From contig OY848930.1 in NCBI GenBank assembly GCA_963693285.1, forward strand, positions 5,456,001-5,520,000: a stretch of 64,000 nt of DNA, written 5' to 3'. The position numbers and the translations under genes were made by a program. This stretch comes from Xestospongia muta. Taxonomy: Eukaryota; Porifera; Demospongiae; Haplosclerida; Petrosiidae. Below, in pieces: positions 27,442 through 40,709 of the stretch. Within the stretch, counting starts at the first letter, position 1, and each line of letters starts with the position of its first letter. A model generated the notes under the pieces. That model was not told the DNA's origin. It was given only the letters and a program-made list of their open reading frames with translations, and made no database searches.

Positions 27442-29176
27442 TTATAAAACACTTAATTCATTTGTTCTCTTCTCTAATTTTTGGTTAATTGTCTTCAAAT
27501 TTATACCTTTGTTCTTAATCTTTAAGTATTCCACTTTACGAACACTAACTTTCATAATCCATTCTGGAACTACATCCAACAAACAATGGATGTGCTCATT
27601 AACTTGATCTAAAAACCACACCCATTAATTACATCCACATTATCCCAATAACATACCTGAAGTTAATGAGGAGGTGTGACTATCAGATACTTTTTTGAAA
27701 ACATCCTCTAAAGGAATAGCTGCTTTTCCTTCAGTCACAAACAATCTTTAGTTAATAAAGTAAATAATATGGATTATAAGAGATACAACTTACGATCGCA
27801 ATATACGACACATTTCTGGTAATCTTGATATCATCTTTATTTTTTTCTCATTCTCTGGATTTCTTGTCATTTCAAGTTTTGCACGAACAGCTTCTTTTTG
27901 ACGTACCTAAAATTTAATAATAATAATTATTAGAGATAAGTAAAGGAGCTTACTTTTTCTATAATAGCTGATGATACTCCCTTTAATGGAGACACTGGAG
28001 GTCGACTAAGTTGACTCTCTGGTTTACTATCAGCTTCCTTAGCAACCATTGCCAAGGCAACCTGAACTCTGGCAGATAATTTATTCTGAGTAATTTCCAA
28101 TACATCTTTTGCTGTTGTATAACTCTCTAATTAGGGGGTGTGACATTATAGGATAGGCTATAACAAATACCTACCTTTGATTGGTGGTTGTGGCAACTCT
28201 CCCTCTATAACATCAGGGACGCTATCTAATAAAAATGCTGGATGCCAGCGATATAACTTGTCCCTAGGTATTGTAATAGGCGGATTGAGACTGGATAAGA
28301 AGTCCTATCAAATGGAATAAGAAAATTAACATTGACCATGTACACTCATTACTTCATGATGTTTAACAACAATATCCAGCAACTTGTTGTGAAATATTTT
28401 CTTTCTCTTAATTAAAGAACTCTCTGTCTCTTCAATATTAGTTTCCACAGTTAATTGATAGCTATTATATTTAGATCGATCCATTGTACCAGGAATATGA
28501 GTCTCCTGACGATAGGTAAATGCCTCGGGATAAACAGTCTTCATTTGAGCTAAATGTTTAAGTTCAAAGTTCCTATATAAATATTAGGTAATGTACAAAG
28601 TACGAGGGACTTACTTGCGTGTCATCTCTTGTACTGCTTGTTTTAATTTATCAAAAGTACAAATTTCTTTACGTTTGACAAACATACCAGAGACCACATC
28701 AACACATCTAAACTTTTCCTCAAGTATTCGATATTCATAAGGCAGTGGTAAATCTGTTTGAGGTACTTGAGGAAGAGCTAAAGCACTTAGCCGTTTATAT
28801 GCTGGAACCTTTTTTGTGTCTTCATTATCTGACAAAGAACTTCTAGATGATGCAGTGTCAGGTGCCAGCAACTCATCATATTTTAGACGACGGCTATATG
28901 TGTGGAAGTCACATGACAGATCACATGATTATACACTTACTTTGATTTTTTTGGACTAGTAAATTCAATTGATTTAAATTTTTCAAGTCGTGGTGACTCC
29001 TTCAATGGACTGGTCACTGTATCTTCCTTACACTTTATCTTACAATCTCCACTTGTACTGGGAGGTGTGTCATCAAGATTGCTATCACTTATCTTTCTTC
29101 GTTTTGATGGAATCTTTTCATCATTACTTGCTCTTTTACGAACTGTGAAATATCTTTTCATTTGAGTCTGTGCCAT
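27442..29176 (-). CDS. CDT1: DNA replication licensing factor CDT1
   Basis: Loads MCM2-7 at origins and is inhibited by geminin. The N-terminus MAQTQMKRYFTVRKR carries a PIP box (QTQMKRYF) followed by basic residues, the position of the PCNA-dependent CRL4-Cdt2 degron; the usual TD before the aromatic pair is KR here. A central geminin-binding/winged-helix domain (LPLPYEYRILEEKFRCVD, FDKLKQAVQEMTRKNF, LAQMKTVYPEAFTYRQE) precedes a C-terminal MCM-binding winged helix (ISRLPEMCRILRSLFVTEGK, CLLDVVPEWIMKVSVRKVEY). It ends NELSVL. Conserved order and spacing; about eight short introns. Divergent from macroH2A across an E2F-type site. Confidence 0.93.
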
Positions 29177-29489
29177 CTATAAAAATAATGATAATGTGTC
29201 ATGTGTGAACATTAACTCTAACTCACTGAAACACCTTTTCACAGTTTTCCCGCGCCTACATAATTTAACCCTTTGGCAACTAGTTACCTAGATCTATAAT
29301 TAACATCACGTGTTGGTTTGGGCGTGTCCTTTCTTCTTTGAGAAGATAGATTGCTTGGTAAGTAAACATATATTATAATACATTGCTCAACTATAATTTA
29401 AACTGATTTGTAATGTAAAAAGTTCTAAATATAGTACATTAATAATTACAGTACACAAATTGTTGTCCTATAGAAATCACGTGATCAAT
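29177..29489. promoter_or_regulatory. Divergent CDT1 / macroH2A promoter with E2F site; macroH2A 5'UTR intron
   Basis: TTTTCCCGCGCC at 29245-29256 fits the E2F consensus TTTSSCGC with its flank and lies about 70 bp from the CDT1 start; CDT1 is an E2F target in animals. A CACGTG box (ATCACGTGTTGG) and GGGCGTGTCC follow near 29310-29330. A likely 5'UTR intron of macroH2A runs from GTAAGTAAAC (29358) to CCTATAG (29473), with an E-box palindrome ATCACGTGAT just after it. Confidence 0.65.
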
Positions 29490-30560
29490 ATGAGTGGCCG
29501 TGCAGGGGTACAACGTAAGAAACGTTTAAGTCGTTCTGCTAAAGCAGGTATTGTTTTTCCAATAACACGTGTTCAACGATACTTGAAGCAAACCTTAAAA
29601 CGAAGGATCCAATATGGTGCACCAATATATCTTAGTGCTGTATTAGAATATCTCTGTGCTGAGATTCTTGAATTAGCTGGTAATGCTGCTAGAGACAACA
29701 AGAAACGTATTGTCACTCCACGCCATATATTACTGGCTATTGCAAATGATACAGAACTGCATCAATTGACAAAAGGTGTGACCATTAGTCAGGGCGGAGT
29801 CTTGCCTAATATTCATGAAGTGTTAATTAGCAATAAGAAGAAAAAAGTTGGAACAATAAAACCTGTAGTGAGTCCTCGGCCTGCACCCAAAAAGGCAGTT
29901 CCTCGTCCTACACCCAAAAAAGCAACTCGTACCACACCCAAAAAGGGCAGAGGACGACCACACCTCTCTGGTGGTTCCACTGCTACATCCAAAACAAGTG
30001 GATTTATTACATTGAGTGAAAAGCTCCTTAATGGAGGTCAAAAACTAACTGTAGTTCAAGGTGATCTTGCTAAAATTACATGTGATGCTGTAGTCCATCC
30101 AACCAATTCATCTCTCTCTCTGTCTGGTCAATGTGGCAGTGCTCTAAGTCAAGCTGGAGGGCCATCATTTCGTTCTGAAGTCAACAAAGTGTCTGGTAGT
30201 ATTTCCATTGCTGTAGCTGAAGCTGTAGTTAGTGGAAGTGGTGGACTACCATGTCGTCATGTTATACATGTACACAGCCCTACATGGAACGACAATGATG
30301 CTCTCCTTAACTTACAAAAAGCTGTTCAGTCTTGTCTTAATATTGCTGAGGAAGAAAGGCTCTCAACTGTAGCATTTCCATCAATTGCCAGTGGCTCTAA
30401 TAACTTCCCAAAACAGACATCAGCTCAAACTATTCTTCGATGTATTCGTGATTATTATTCTACAGCTACTGGCTGCTCCGTCAAACAAATCTATTTTGTT
30501 CTTTTTGATATGGAAAGTATTGGCATTTATACATCAGAACTTGCTCGACTAGATCTGTAA
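29490..30560 (+). CDS. MACROH2A1: Core histone macro-H2A
   Basis: Histone variant for repressed chromatin. Residues about 1-120 form the H2A fold: [79 protein letters not shown] basic linker of about 50 residues repeats P-x-P-K-K ([28 protein letters not shown]) and includes an AT-hook-like GRGRP. The C-terminal macro domain starts near [20 protein letters not shown] and ends ELARLDL. The MSGR start is preferred to an in-frame ATG ten codons upstream, which would lie in the 5' intron. The coding region has no intron, unusual in this window. 356 residues, close to the family length. Confidence 0.97.
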   Translation: MSGRAGVQRKKRLSRSAKAGIVFPITRVQRYLKQTLKRRIQYGAPIYLSAVLEYLCAEILELAGNAARDNKKRIVTPRHILLAIANDTELHQLTKGVTISQGGVLPNIHEVLISNKKKKVGTIKPVVSPRPAPKKAVPRPTPKKATRTTPKKGRGRPHLSGGSTATSKTSGFITLSEKLLNGGQKLTVVQGDLAKITCDAVVHPTNSSLSLSGQCGSALSQAGGPSFRSEVNKVSGSISIAVAEAVVSGSGGLPCRHVIHVHSPTWNDNDALLNLQKAVQSCLNIAEEERLSTVAFPSIASGSNNFPKQTSAQTILRCIRDYYSTATGCSVKQIYFVLFDMESIGIYTSELARLDL

Positions 30561-30641
30561 ACTCATTTTGTGATAATATAACATTTTTAACCCAAATTTA
30601 AATTTTTAGTTATATCCTTTTATTTTAGATATAGTTCAGTA

Positions 30642-32261
30642 TTATTGTGTTGTTAGAGATTTTAAATGATGATAACTAAGAGATTGTTTAGTTAGTTGTT
30701 GCCACGTTTGTTGATATGTATGCAGAGTCATCTAATAAGACAATGTTATTGTATAAAATTTTTGTATACAATTCTTACTTCAGCTATCTCCACTTTTCTT
30801 TGCCAAACATGTAATGTTTTACTTAATTCATATTGACTAGCTCTTTCTTGTACATATTCCATAATCTACTTTATAATATAATATATATCAGCTGGACTAA
30901 ACACTTACATCAGGGACTCGATAATCCTCAAGTTGACTTCGCAGAATTTTGTTAACTTCCTCAGCTTTCTCTTTCTCCTAATAATAATATTATTAATTAC
31001 ACAAATTATATATAAACTTACTTTAATAACACTAGTTGTTTCTGTTTCAACTCTCTCTAACAAATCCTGATGTTGCCTTATATCATTATCTAATGACTTT
31101 GAGTTTGATGTTAAACTTTGAACTTTCTGCTTGTATGAATTGAGAACTTGCATTGTATTACCAGAAGATAATTTTAATTGGAGTAATTCTTTGTTTTTCT
31201 CTTCAACTTTTTCATGAAGTTGTTTGTTTTCAATTTTTAACTGTTCAAAGTCAACTTCATGTCGAACTTCACCACTTTCTTCTTTCTACAATGGAACTAA
31301 TTAGTAATTTAATTGAAGGGGCAAACCACACCTGTTTTAATTGAGTCATAAGTTTTTGTCTTTTTACACGCATTGTTGAATTTTTCAGCCTCAATTTCTC
31401 CATCAAATTATCCTACAAATACATAATACATTTGTGAATGATAATAGTGACTCACTTGAGATCGGACATAATCTTCAAAATATTTTATTACTTTCTCTCC
31501 AAGCAATTTTCCAGTTCTCTGTAAAACAAATACATAATGTTTGACTATAACGAGTGGGTGTGGCTTACTGTATTAAGAGCACCACGAAGAATGTCACGTT
31601 CAAATTCATAACGTGCTTTACTTAATTCAGTTAGTTTATGTTCAGACTCTGTTATCATAGCCTAAATAATAATTTATTAATTAAATTATTTAATTGTAGG
31701 GATATTACCTTGTGATTGTCAAGAATCCTTTGTCTTTCCTCTCTTTTTTTAACCATTTCTTCTCTCAGTTCATCTAACTCTCTAGTAGCTATATCACATT
31801 TTTGTTCAACAGTTAGGCGATGTAATCTGTATTAGAAATTATACATTATTATTATTTATTGGATATATAAACCTCTCTGGAGTTGAGCCTAGTTTTTGAC
31901 GAGTCTTCTTCCGTTGACCAGTACGTCCATCCATTTGTGTTGAGGAAACACCAGGTACTAAATAATGTAGTAATATTACATATTATAACTTGTACTAACT
32001 TGTTTTGATTTGAGTATCTTTTGGATCCAGTCTTTTGACAAACTTTTCAAACATATCTAGTTCTTTTTGTAATCCCTTACAAGCTTGTCTAAAGATGACA
32101 TAATGTAATGTCTACAATGAGTGACTTACTCTGTCTGTTCAATCAATTGTTTTATTGCTTCATCCTCCATTTCTACCAACATCTCCGGAGGGACTGGATT
32201 GGAACTCTCACTGACAAGAGAACCAGACGCTTCACTTATGGTCCTAGATAAACTCGCCATT
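30642..32261 (-). CDS. CCDC113: Cilia and flagella associated coiled-coil protein CCDC113 (CFAP263)
   Basis: Axonemal or ciliary-base coiled-coil protein. The start is MASLSRTISEASGSLVSES. Conserved blocks follow the human order: LDMFEKFVKRLDPKD, LTVEQKCDIATRELDELREE, RYEFERDILRGALNTRTGKL, EKVIKYFEDYVRSQDNLMEK, LRLKNSTMRVKRQKLMTQL, KEESGEVRHEVDFEQLKIEN, LLQLKLSSGNTMQVLNSYK, and near the end VWQRKVEIAEMTLHTYQQTW. Heptad patterns run through most of it. The presence of this gene implies motile cilia, fitting choanocyte-bearing or ciliated-larva animals. Convergent with macroH2A (81 bp between stops), divergent from SNRPD1 across an RFX-like X-box. Confidence 0.93.
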
Positions 32262-32384
32262 GTTATTTAGGGAAGGTTACCATGACAACACTAATTATTC
32301 TATTTAAGGGCCAGCCGGCAACGTGGTATGTACGTGCTGTTGTGATATCATTGAAGCAGTTGTATCTTCTTCAATCTCTTAAAA
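32262..32384. promoter_or_regulatory. Divergent CCDC113 / SNRPD1 promoter with X-box
   Basis: A GTTACCATGACAAC sequence at about 32277-32290, some 15 bp upstream of the CCDC113 start, fits the RFX X-box (GTNRCC-N-RGYAAC type). RFX factors control ciliary genes in animals, and CCDC113 is ciliary. The SNRPD1 side has CAACGTGGTATGTACGTGC, with two ACGTG cores. Confidence 0.55.
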
Positions 32385-32939
32385 ATGAAGCTTGTGAGGT
32401 AATTTATTATTAATATATATATTGTCAATATTGTATAGTTGATTATAAATAGATTATTTGCATAAGATATCATTGTTTTATTGATACCTAGATTTCTGAT
32501 GAAATTAAATCATGAAACAGTAACCATTGAACTCAAGAATGGAACTGTAGTACATGGAACCATAGTCGGTAAGTTATACCACTAATTAATGGGTGTGGCA
32601 TTTATTGTTGATTTATTAGGGGTTGATATGAGTATGAACACACATCTTAAATCAGTGAAGATGACCATAAAAGGACGTGATCCCATAGCACTGGATACGT
32701 TAAGTTTACGAGGTAATAACATTCGTTATTACATTCTACCTGAGAGTATACCCCTGGATACATTACTAATTGATGACACACCCAGAAGAAAGGCCAAGAA
32801 GAAGGAAGGTAATATTATGTGATGCCACACCCACTTAATTAATATTCATTTTATAGTTGCATTAGGTCGTGGACGTGGTAGAGGAAGAGGTAGAGGACGT
32901 GGCAGAGGACGAGGTGGACCCAGGGGGGGTAGACGTTAA
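32385..32939 (+). CDS. SNRPD1: Small nuclear ribonucleoprotein Sm D1
   Basis: Core Sm ring subunit of U1, U2, U4 and U5 snRNPs. Four exons: [24 protein letters not shown] with [40 protein letters not shown] and [18 protein letters not shown]; and an RG-repeat tail ([17 protein letters not shown] then GPRGGRR), the site of symmetric arginine methylation and SMN binding. Both Sm motifs are complete. Length close to the human 119 residues. The stop is 50 bp from the EDC4 stop. Confidence 0.97.
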
Positions 32940-32989
32940 TTGTTTAAATGTGTTATTAATTACAAAACTATGTAATAATGATTGAAAAG

Positions 32990-35900
32990 TTATCGTTTTC
33001 CTGAAACATTTTGACAAACATGTTCTGAGAGCATACGAACTCGTTTCATTGCTCTAAATAATTGAGCAGACCCTTCATTACGTTGTTGTAAATAGTCCAC
33101 AGTCTAATTACAAGATTTAATTGACATTTGAAATACTTAACCACACCCACCTTAGTTATTTCAGCAGATAATGGACGCATTATTGTAGGGAGATGAGCAG
33201 CTGTTACACCATCAGTAGGATCAAGAGATAAAATGGCATGTTCCAAATACCTGTAATTATAATATTAATTACAATAAATTAAAATTAATTAAGGGTACCT
33301 TATCTTCAGTTCAATGTTATCAGATAAATCTACTGCTATTTGTTGTATAAGAGACAACAAGACAGGTTGAGAGAGTTGACAAGATGTATTAGCATCAAAC
33401 ACTTCCTCTGGACTAATATTTTGACACACAAATGTCACCAGTTGTAAATCAGATGTTGATAATGCTAAATTAAAGGCTGTATCAAATTGTTTATCTTCTA
33501 AAAGTTGAAGAATACGCTCCTAAAGATGAAATAGTCACATTACTGAATTCATTAAATAAATTACTTGATGAGGTTTAACTGAAAACTGAGATGCAGCTGT
33601 TGTTGCTGGTATTAATTTCTCTTCAATTAATGTCTCCATTTCATGTTTAACACTTGCAGAAACAACCTGTTTTAATGACTCATCCAACCTGCATAGCAAT
33701 TACAATATATAAATATAGGTGTATATATACTGACTTTAATGCCATTATTTCTTGTTGAATACAGCTTTGAATTGATGGCAAGAGAGGAGAGTTATGTGAT
33801 GCCAAAGATGTCATCCAAGTATTTAAAGATGTTGTTAACTGATGAATGGCTGGATCTAATGTCTGTCTTTGTTGCTCATGAAGTTGATCTAAATCTGATC
33901 ACATGACAAGATCACATGATTATCACATGATCTATCTCACATTCATTTGTTCCTCTTCTAAATGCTTCATCTAATTGACGGAACATTTGCTGACATGCTC
34001 TTTCAAATGATGGCAATATAGTTTTATTAAATAAGTTTTCCATGGTTACCGGGATAACTTGTTGTAAGAATCCAACAACACAATTACTGATACCTTGTAC
34101 CAATCCCTAATATAAAATGGATGCATAGCAACTAAAATGGATGCAGATTATACCTCAGTATGAAGTATTTGCTGTAATCCATCACGTACTGCAGTATCAG
34201 TCAATCTAAGATGATCTGAGACTGCTCCAGATATTTGATCTTGAGTAGCTGTCAGTGATTTCTGTAAAGCTATGATAACCAAATAAGGTGTTACATAATA
34301 GATCAATTTACTTGGTACAATGACATTTTTAGTCTCTGTTTTAACAGCTTTTTCCAATCTGCCAGCAATACTATTTTGAATAGACTGACTGACACTTTGA
34401 TTTAGACGATCATTTCTTTTACTCTCAGCGCTTTTAATAAACTTCTCAATCCGTTGATCTAATTAAATGATAATCATTAGAAGATGACTCATTATGACAT
34501 CATACTTTGTTCACGTAAGATTTCTTGTATACTACTAGTATTTTCAGCAGTTACTGTAGTGATTGTATTCTCCATATGGCTCTGTAACTGCTCAAATAAT
34601 GCCTGTTGTTGACAACTAAAGTACTATATAATTACAGATAGCAATAGAGATATTAATCTACCTTATAGCCTCAATATCTTGCTGTTGTTTAGCAACCTGT
34701 TCAATTAACTGATGAAGTAATGTCATATCTACTGGCTCAACATGATCTACCGAGGGTTGTACCTCTCTCTCTTCCACAAATGCTAATGCATTTGCCACAG
34801 CTCTTGCAACAACAGCACTCGCTTGTTCTCTTGTTGTGTCCTCAGGAGGCGGTACAATATATGGTAATGACTTAGGTGACTCAAGTAATGGCCATTCTTC
34901 CTCTACTAGACTCTTACCCAAAATCTCAGGTCTAGTACTAGACTCAATCTCGTTCTGAGATAGTATAGTTGTGGACACTTTGTCAGGAGTAGCTTTAGAC
35001 TCAAGCTCATTCCCAGTCCAAGGTTTTATTACAATAGACTCATCCTCATTCCCAGATTGTGTAATTTTGGACTCAGTCTCATTAGGTAGTACCATTGCAG
35101 ATTGTGACTCATTATCATGTGGTCCAATGCTAGACTCAGGCTCAGACTCATTCCCAGGTTGTACAATTATAGACTCGGACTCATTCCAAGGTGGTGTTGT
35201 AGACTCAGACTCAATCAATAAGTCTTCAGATGTTCCATTAAGAGCTGATGGAAATGTTATGGAGAGATCAGGTTGTCCTGTTGTGGGTGTGGTTGCAGTT
35301 GGAGTTATGACGATTTCCTCTTGTGGCTCTCCCTTATCTGATGACAATCTTTGCAATGGTATCGCCACTAACAACCCACTGTCACCATCTCCACCCTCAC
35401 TAGATAATGTCATCACTGAATGATTATCAGCCACATTAATGGAATGGGAATCAGTCTCAGACTGGGTCACAGTCTTTAGCAGAGGTAGGCTAAGATTTGG
35501 TAAGGACTGAGAACCAAAATCACTAGGGGAGCATAGCACAGGGCCTCCAGTAAGAGGTGAAGAGAGAGCTGAAGGAAAACTAGTAAGACTACTAGGAGAA
35601 CTTTTAAGAAATGAATCTGGTGACAGCAATTTTACTGCAGGAGACGATTGACCTGGACCACAAGAGGTGTGTCCAGCAGGCGGGGTCACAGATTCTAATT
35701 CTACCACACCACTAGTGACGTAATCAGCAGGTGGATTCATTGATTGAGGTGATGATAGGGTATCCCCTTCGCTAGTTGGAGGTTGACCCTCTGATTCATC
35801 TTCTAATGGAGGCATATCATCATGTGGTGGAATTCCTGTTAGATCAGGAGGTTCAAAGGTCACTGATAATTCTTGCATGGATCTAAGAGATAATAAAATA

Positions 35901-37731
35901 GTTTGTTTATATTGACATAAAACTGGCAACTAATAATAAGATGTGTATCATATCATTTTAAACATCAATGATGTCTCTACATACTTGGATTGTATACAAT
36001 GTAGCTTTAGCAAGACTACATTACGACGAGGGTTAAACTCTTCTTCTCCTCCTTCTTCTTCTCCTGTACTATCTCCTCCCTCCTCAGGTAAAGCAGTATG
36101 ACCAGATAAAACAAAGCTTAAAATATGTTGTGTTAACAAATATTCTGTTATTGAAGAGATAGAGGCATCTCCAATACCAGCTTCTTGGTGAACTGGCATG
36201 ACATACAGTACCTGTTATAACAAAATGTAGCCTTACCACCCACACAGTTAATTAGCTTACATCACGTTCTGAATCAGTAGCTAAAAGGTAGGATGCTGAT
36301 AAGTCAAGTGATAAAAGCATTTTAGGAGTAACTTGATCAATAGGTGAGGGTAAGAACCTAGTAATTACAAAGATAATTTTTTTATTATTCTAGAACTGAC
36401 TGTATTGTTTGAAGACATTTCCATTTAACAGTACACCAAATTTTCAAGGCAGAATTATTTTGAGCAGCAGTTATTAAAAAACGCCAAAACTGAGTACTAA
36501 AAACAATATTTATAATATAAAAATTATTAATTAAGATGTACTTGGGGTCTTGAGTGAGATGATTGTCAAGAAATAACAGTCTTGTTACTGGTAGTCCATT
36601 GTGAGGAAGGTAGTCATGGAGACATCTAATAAGTAATTAGTATTATAGCCTTGTTAATTATTGGAACTTACTTAGGGTCTTCCTCTTTTTGATCCATGTT
36701 TAATTTCCAAAATTTAACATGGCCATCATCTCCAGAAGTAGCTAGTACATTACCATCAGGAGACAAAGAAAGATCAGTAATAGACTATCATAGTGAGATC
36801 AAAACAGTTAACAAGAAAAGATAAACTTACTCCTTGATGAGCTGATAATATAGACGTTGTCCCTTTTTCTATTTTACTAAATTCAAGTGGAATACCAGGA
36901 GAATATCTTGTAGCAATTTCTGGCAAGTCAAATATCTCAACCTGTAAAAATTATAATGGATAAATAAATTTTAGTTGGCAAGATGAACAGACAGACCTTA
37001 TCATCATGAGAGACAGCTAGAATTAAATTCTCTTCAAGATCTTCATCATCAGATTGTGGTACATAAGGACACCAAACTAAACGATGAGTTAAGTTATCAA
37101 CACTTGGACCACGATAAACATATAATCTCAGACAATTACTAAATAAAATACAATAAATAAAATAATTATTACCATAATAATTTCCTTACTTTATTTTTGA
37201 TACATCTCCATGTGCATTATCAAGGTCATAGACATGTACATTACCGCCTTCATCAACAGCAGCTAACATATTAGAGTCAGAATGTGCAAATGCTATATCA
37301 ACAACTCCGCCCACAAACTTCTTCAACAACGTACGATCTTTTGTTTTTTGTTGAATAATTCGTACAACATGTCCAGTACGACTCTCCAATACATACGCCA
37401 GATACTGATTATTACTAGCTATTATGTTGCCATGGAAATTTTTAGGTTCCCAGTTCTGATTGGTTACAGTGGACACACGAACCTATTATATTAATTATCA
37501 AAGTGACATCACTATGACATCATACCTTTCTGCTAGCTTCAGCACCATTAAGTGATTGCTCACTTGCATGTATATTAACATCAAATCCATGTAAAGATAC
37601 AGGAACATCATTACCTCGTAGAATACTATAAGAAATACAATTATATAATAGGTGTGGTCTTTTAGAACTCACACTTGTTGTGGTGAAGTAGGCACTAAAG
37701 GTTCAAGACCTGGTTGTTGTTCTCCATTCAT
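32990..37731 (-). CDS. EDC4: Enhancer of mRNA-decapping protein 4 (Ge-1/Hedls)
   Basis: Scaffold of the DCP1-DCP2 decapping complex in P-bodies. The start is MNGEQQPGLEPLVPTS. The N-terminal WD40 part includes NWEPKNFHGNIIASNNQYLA, YVLESRTGHVVRII, LAAVDEGGNVHVYDLD, HRLVWCPYVPQ, LSLSPDGNVLATSGDDGHVK and FWRFLITAAQNNSALKIW. A long exon (34658-35929) encodes a low-complexity linker rich in S, E, P and T with recurring NESES and I-x-P-x-NE units. The C-terminal helical part includes FNKTILPSFERACQQMFRQL, ISNCVVGFLQQVIPVTMENL and SAQLFRAMKRVRMLSEHVCQ and ends SGKR. Divergent from MRPL4 across 162 bp. The antisense open frame in the linker exon is a shadow. Confidence 0.93.
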
Positions 37732-37893
37732 TATTGCTGAGAAAGTGAAGGAGGCTGAGTTAGTTATAACAAAGACACGTGGTCAGCTTAGTTTCCGGAC
37801 GTAAACGGAAACATTCTGAAATTTGTTAACAAATGTAATGGAGGAATAAAATCCCTATTCCGTATGCTAAGACAACGTGTAACGTTATAAATT
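37732..37893. promoter_or_regulatory. Divergent promoter EDC4 / MRPL4 with shared motif pair
   Basis: 162 bp. In order: GACACGTGGTC (about 37774), GTTTCCGGACG, AAACGGAAACATTCTGAAAT followed by TTG (about 37803-37825), CTATTCCGTATGCTAAG (about 37855-37871), CAACGTGTAACG. The order, spacing and words agree with the LARS2/NDC1 promoter. Confidence 0.75.
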
Positions 37894-38625
37894 ATGTGTA
37901 CCAAGCTGATCAGATCCCTATCTTTGCTGAAGAGAGGATATTCTAGTCAATCTCAAGTGCTACCATGTACAGATCACGTGATTAGAACTCCTTTAGAAGC
38001 CTGGGTACTGAATCTAACTACTGGTAATAAATTAGGAATCATTTCGTTAAATGAAAGGGTCTTTGGTACATCTCCCCGTCTTGATATTCTTCAGAGGGTG
38101 GTTGTATGGCAACTGGCAAAGAGACGAGCAGGAACAGCAAAAGTTAAAGATCGCAGTGAAGTACGAGGTGGAGGTCGTAAACCATGGCCTCAAAAAGGAT
38201 TTGGGCGTGCTAGACAGGGATCTATCAGGGCTCCACACTGGCGAGGAGGGGGTGTGGTCCATGGTCCAAGAGGTCCTGTTTCATACAACTACACTCTACC
38301 TAAAAAAGTCCGCAGTCTTGGATTATGTTCTGCATTGTCTGTGAAATATGGACAAGGAGATTTACATATTGTAGACTCTTTGTCTCTAGATAACCACAAA
38401 ACAAAACATTTATTAGACATTCTTAATACAAACCATTGGAAATCAGTCCTGTTTGTTGACGGAGGAAATACTGTTGATTTAAATATTGCATTGGCCAGTC
38501 AAAACCTTCCTGAAGTCGATGTTCTTCCAAGTATTGGTCTAAATGTTTACAGTATATTACAAAGGCAAACATTAGTATTATCTCTTGGTGCAGTACATTT
38601 GTTGGAAGAGCGTTTAGACTCATAA
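37894..38625 (+). CDS. MRPL4: Mitochondrial large-subunit ribosomal protein uL4m
   Basis: L4/L1e family protein of the mitochondrial ribosome. 243 residues in one intronless frame. The N-terminal MCTKLIRSLSLLKRGYSSQ looks like a targeting peptide. Family blocks: VFGTSPRLDILQRVVVWQLA, KRRAGTAKVKDRSEVRGGGR, KPWPQKGFGRARQGSIRAPH, WRGGGVVHGPRG, YNYTLPKKVRSLGLCSALS. These form the conserved globular region and rRNA-binding loop. Absence of introns is notable beside its intron-rich neighbours. Confidence 0.96.
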   Translation: MCTKLIRSLSLLKRGYSSQSQVLPCTDHVIRTPLEAWVLNLTTGNKLGIISLNERVFGTSPRLDILQRVVVWQLAKRRAGTAKVKDRSEVRGGGRKPWPQKGFGRARQGSIRAPHWRGGGVVHGPRGPVSYNYTLPKKVRSLGLCSALSVKYGQGDLHIVDSLSLDNHKTKHLLDILNTNHWKSVLFVDGGNTVDLNIALASQNLPEVDVLPSIGLNVYSILQRQTLVLSLGAVHLLEERLDS

Positions 38626-38723
38626 ATGTATTGATATTTCTAATTAATGTACGTTATAAATAATCGCAGTGAATCAGACAAACATATAAAGAAAATGAGT
38701 TTAATGATGACATCAATATGATG

Positions 38724-40419
<1,696 letters not shown>

Positions 40420-40709
40420 ATTTAATTTGAGTCCAAAAACTACATCAAGAAGACATCAAGTAACAGAATATGTGACAGAAGAATGACCACACCTACTTAT
40501 AAAACACACATGATCTTACTACTGTTACAATCAACATTATATGTTACACAATTTAATAGTAATTGTACTTACTTACCAGATTATATAACAGTCTGGCTCT
40601 CTCGTCAACTGAAGGCCTGTTACCAACTTCCTTCAGTGCGTTGGAGTTAACCCCTACAGTAGAAATATTTAAAATTGACGCTTAATTAGAATAGAGTTGT
40701 CATACCAAA
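40420..40709. promoter_or_regulatory. Divergent CK2 alpha / NAPG promoter region with YY1-like site
   Basis: Contains the probable CK2 5'UTR intron (40440-40576), a likely leader exon with CTCTCTCGTCAACTGAAGG, and at the NAPG start CCAAAATGGCGACAT, which fits the YY1 consensus AAnATGGCG and overlaps the start codon, as at many animal housekeeping genes. Confidence 0.45.

Noticed and set aside
34971..35423. 150-codon + strand frame in the EDC4 linker exon
   Set aside because: Antisense of the E/S-rich EDC4 linker; composition explains the open frame.
38047..38344. Alternative frames over MRPL4
   Set aside because: Shadows of a well-conserved ribosomal protein gene.
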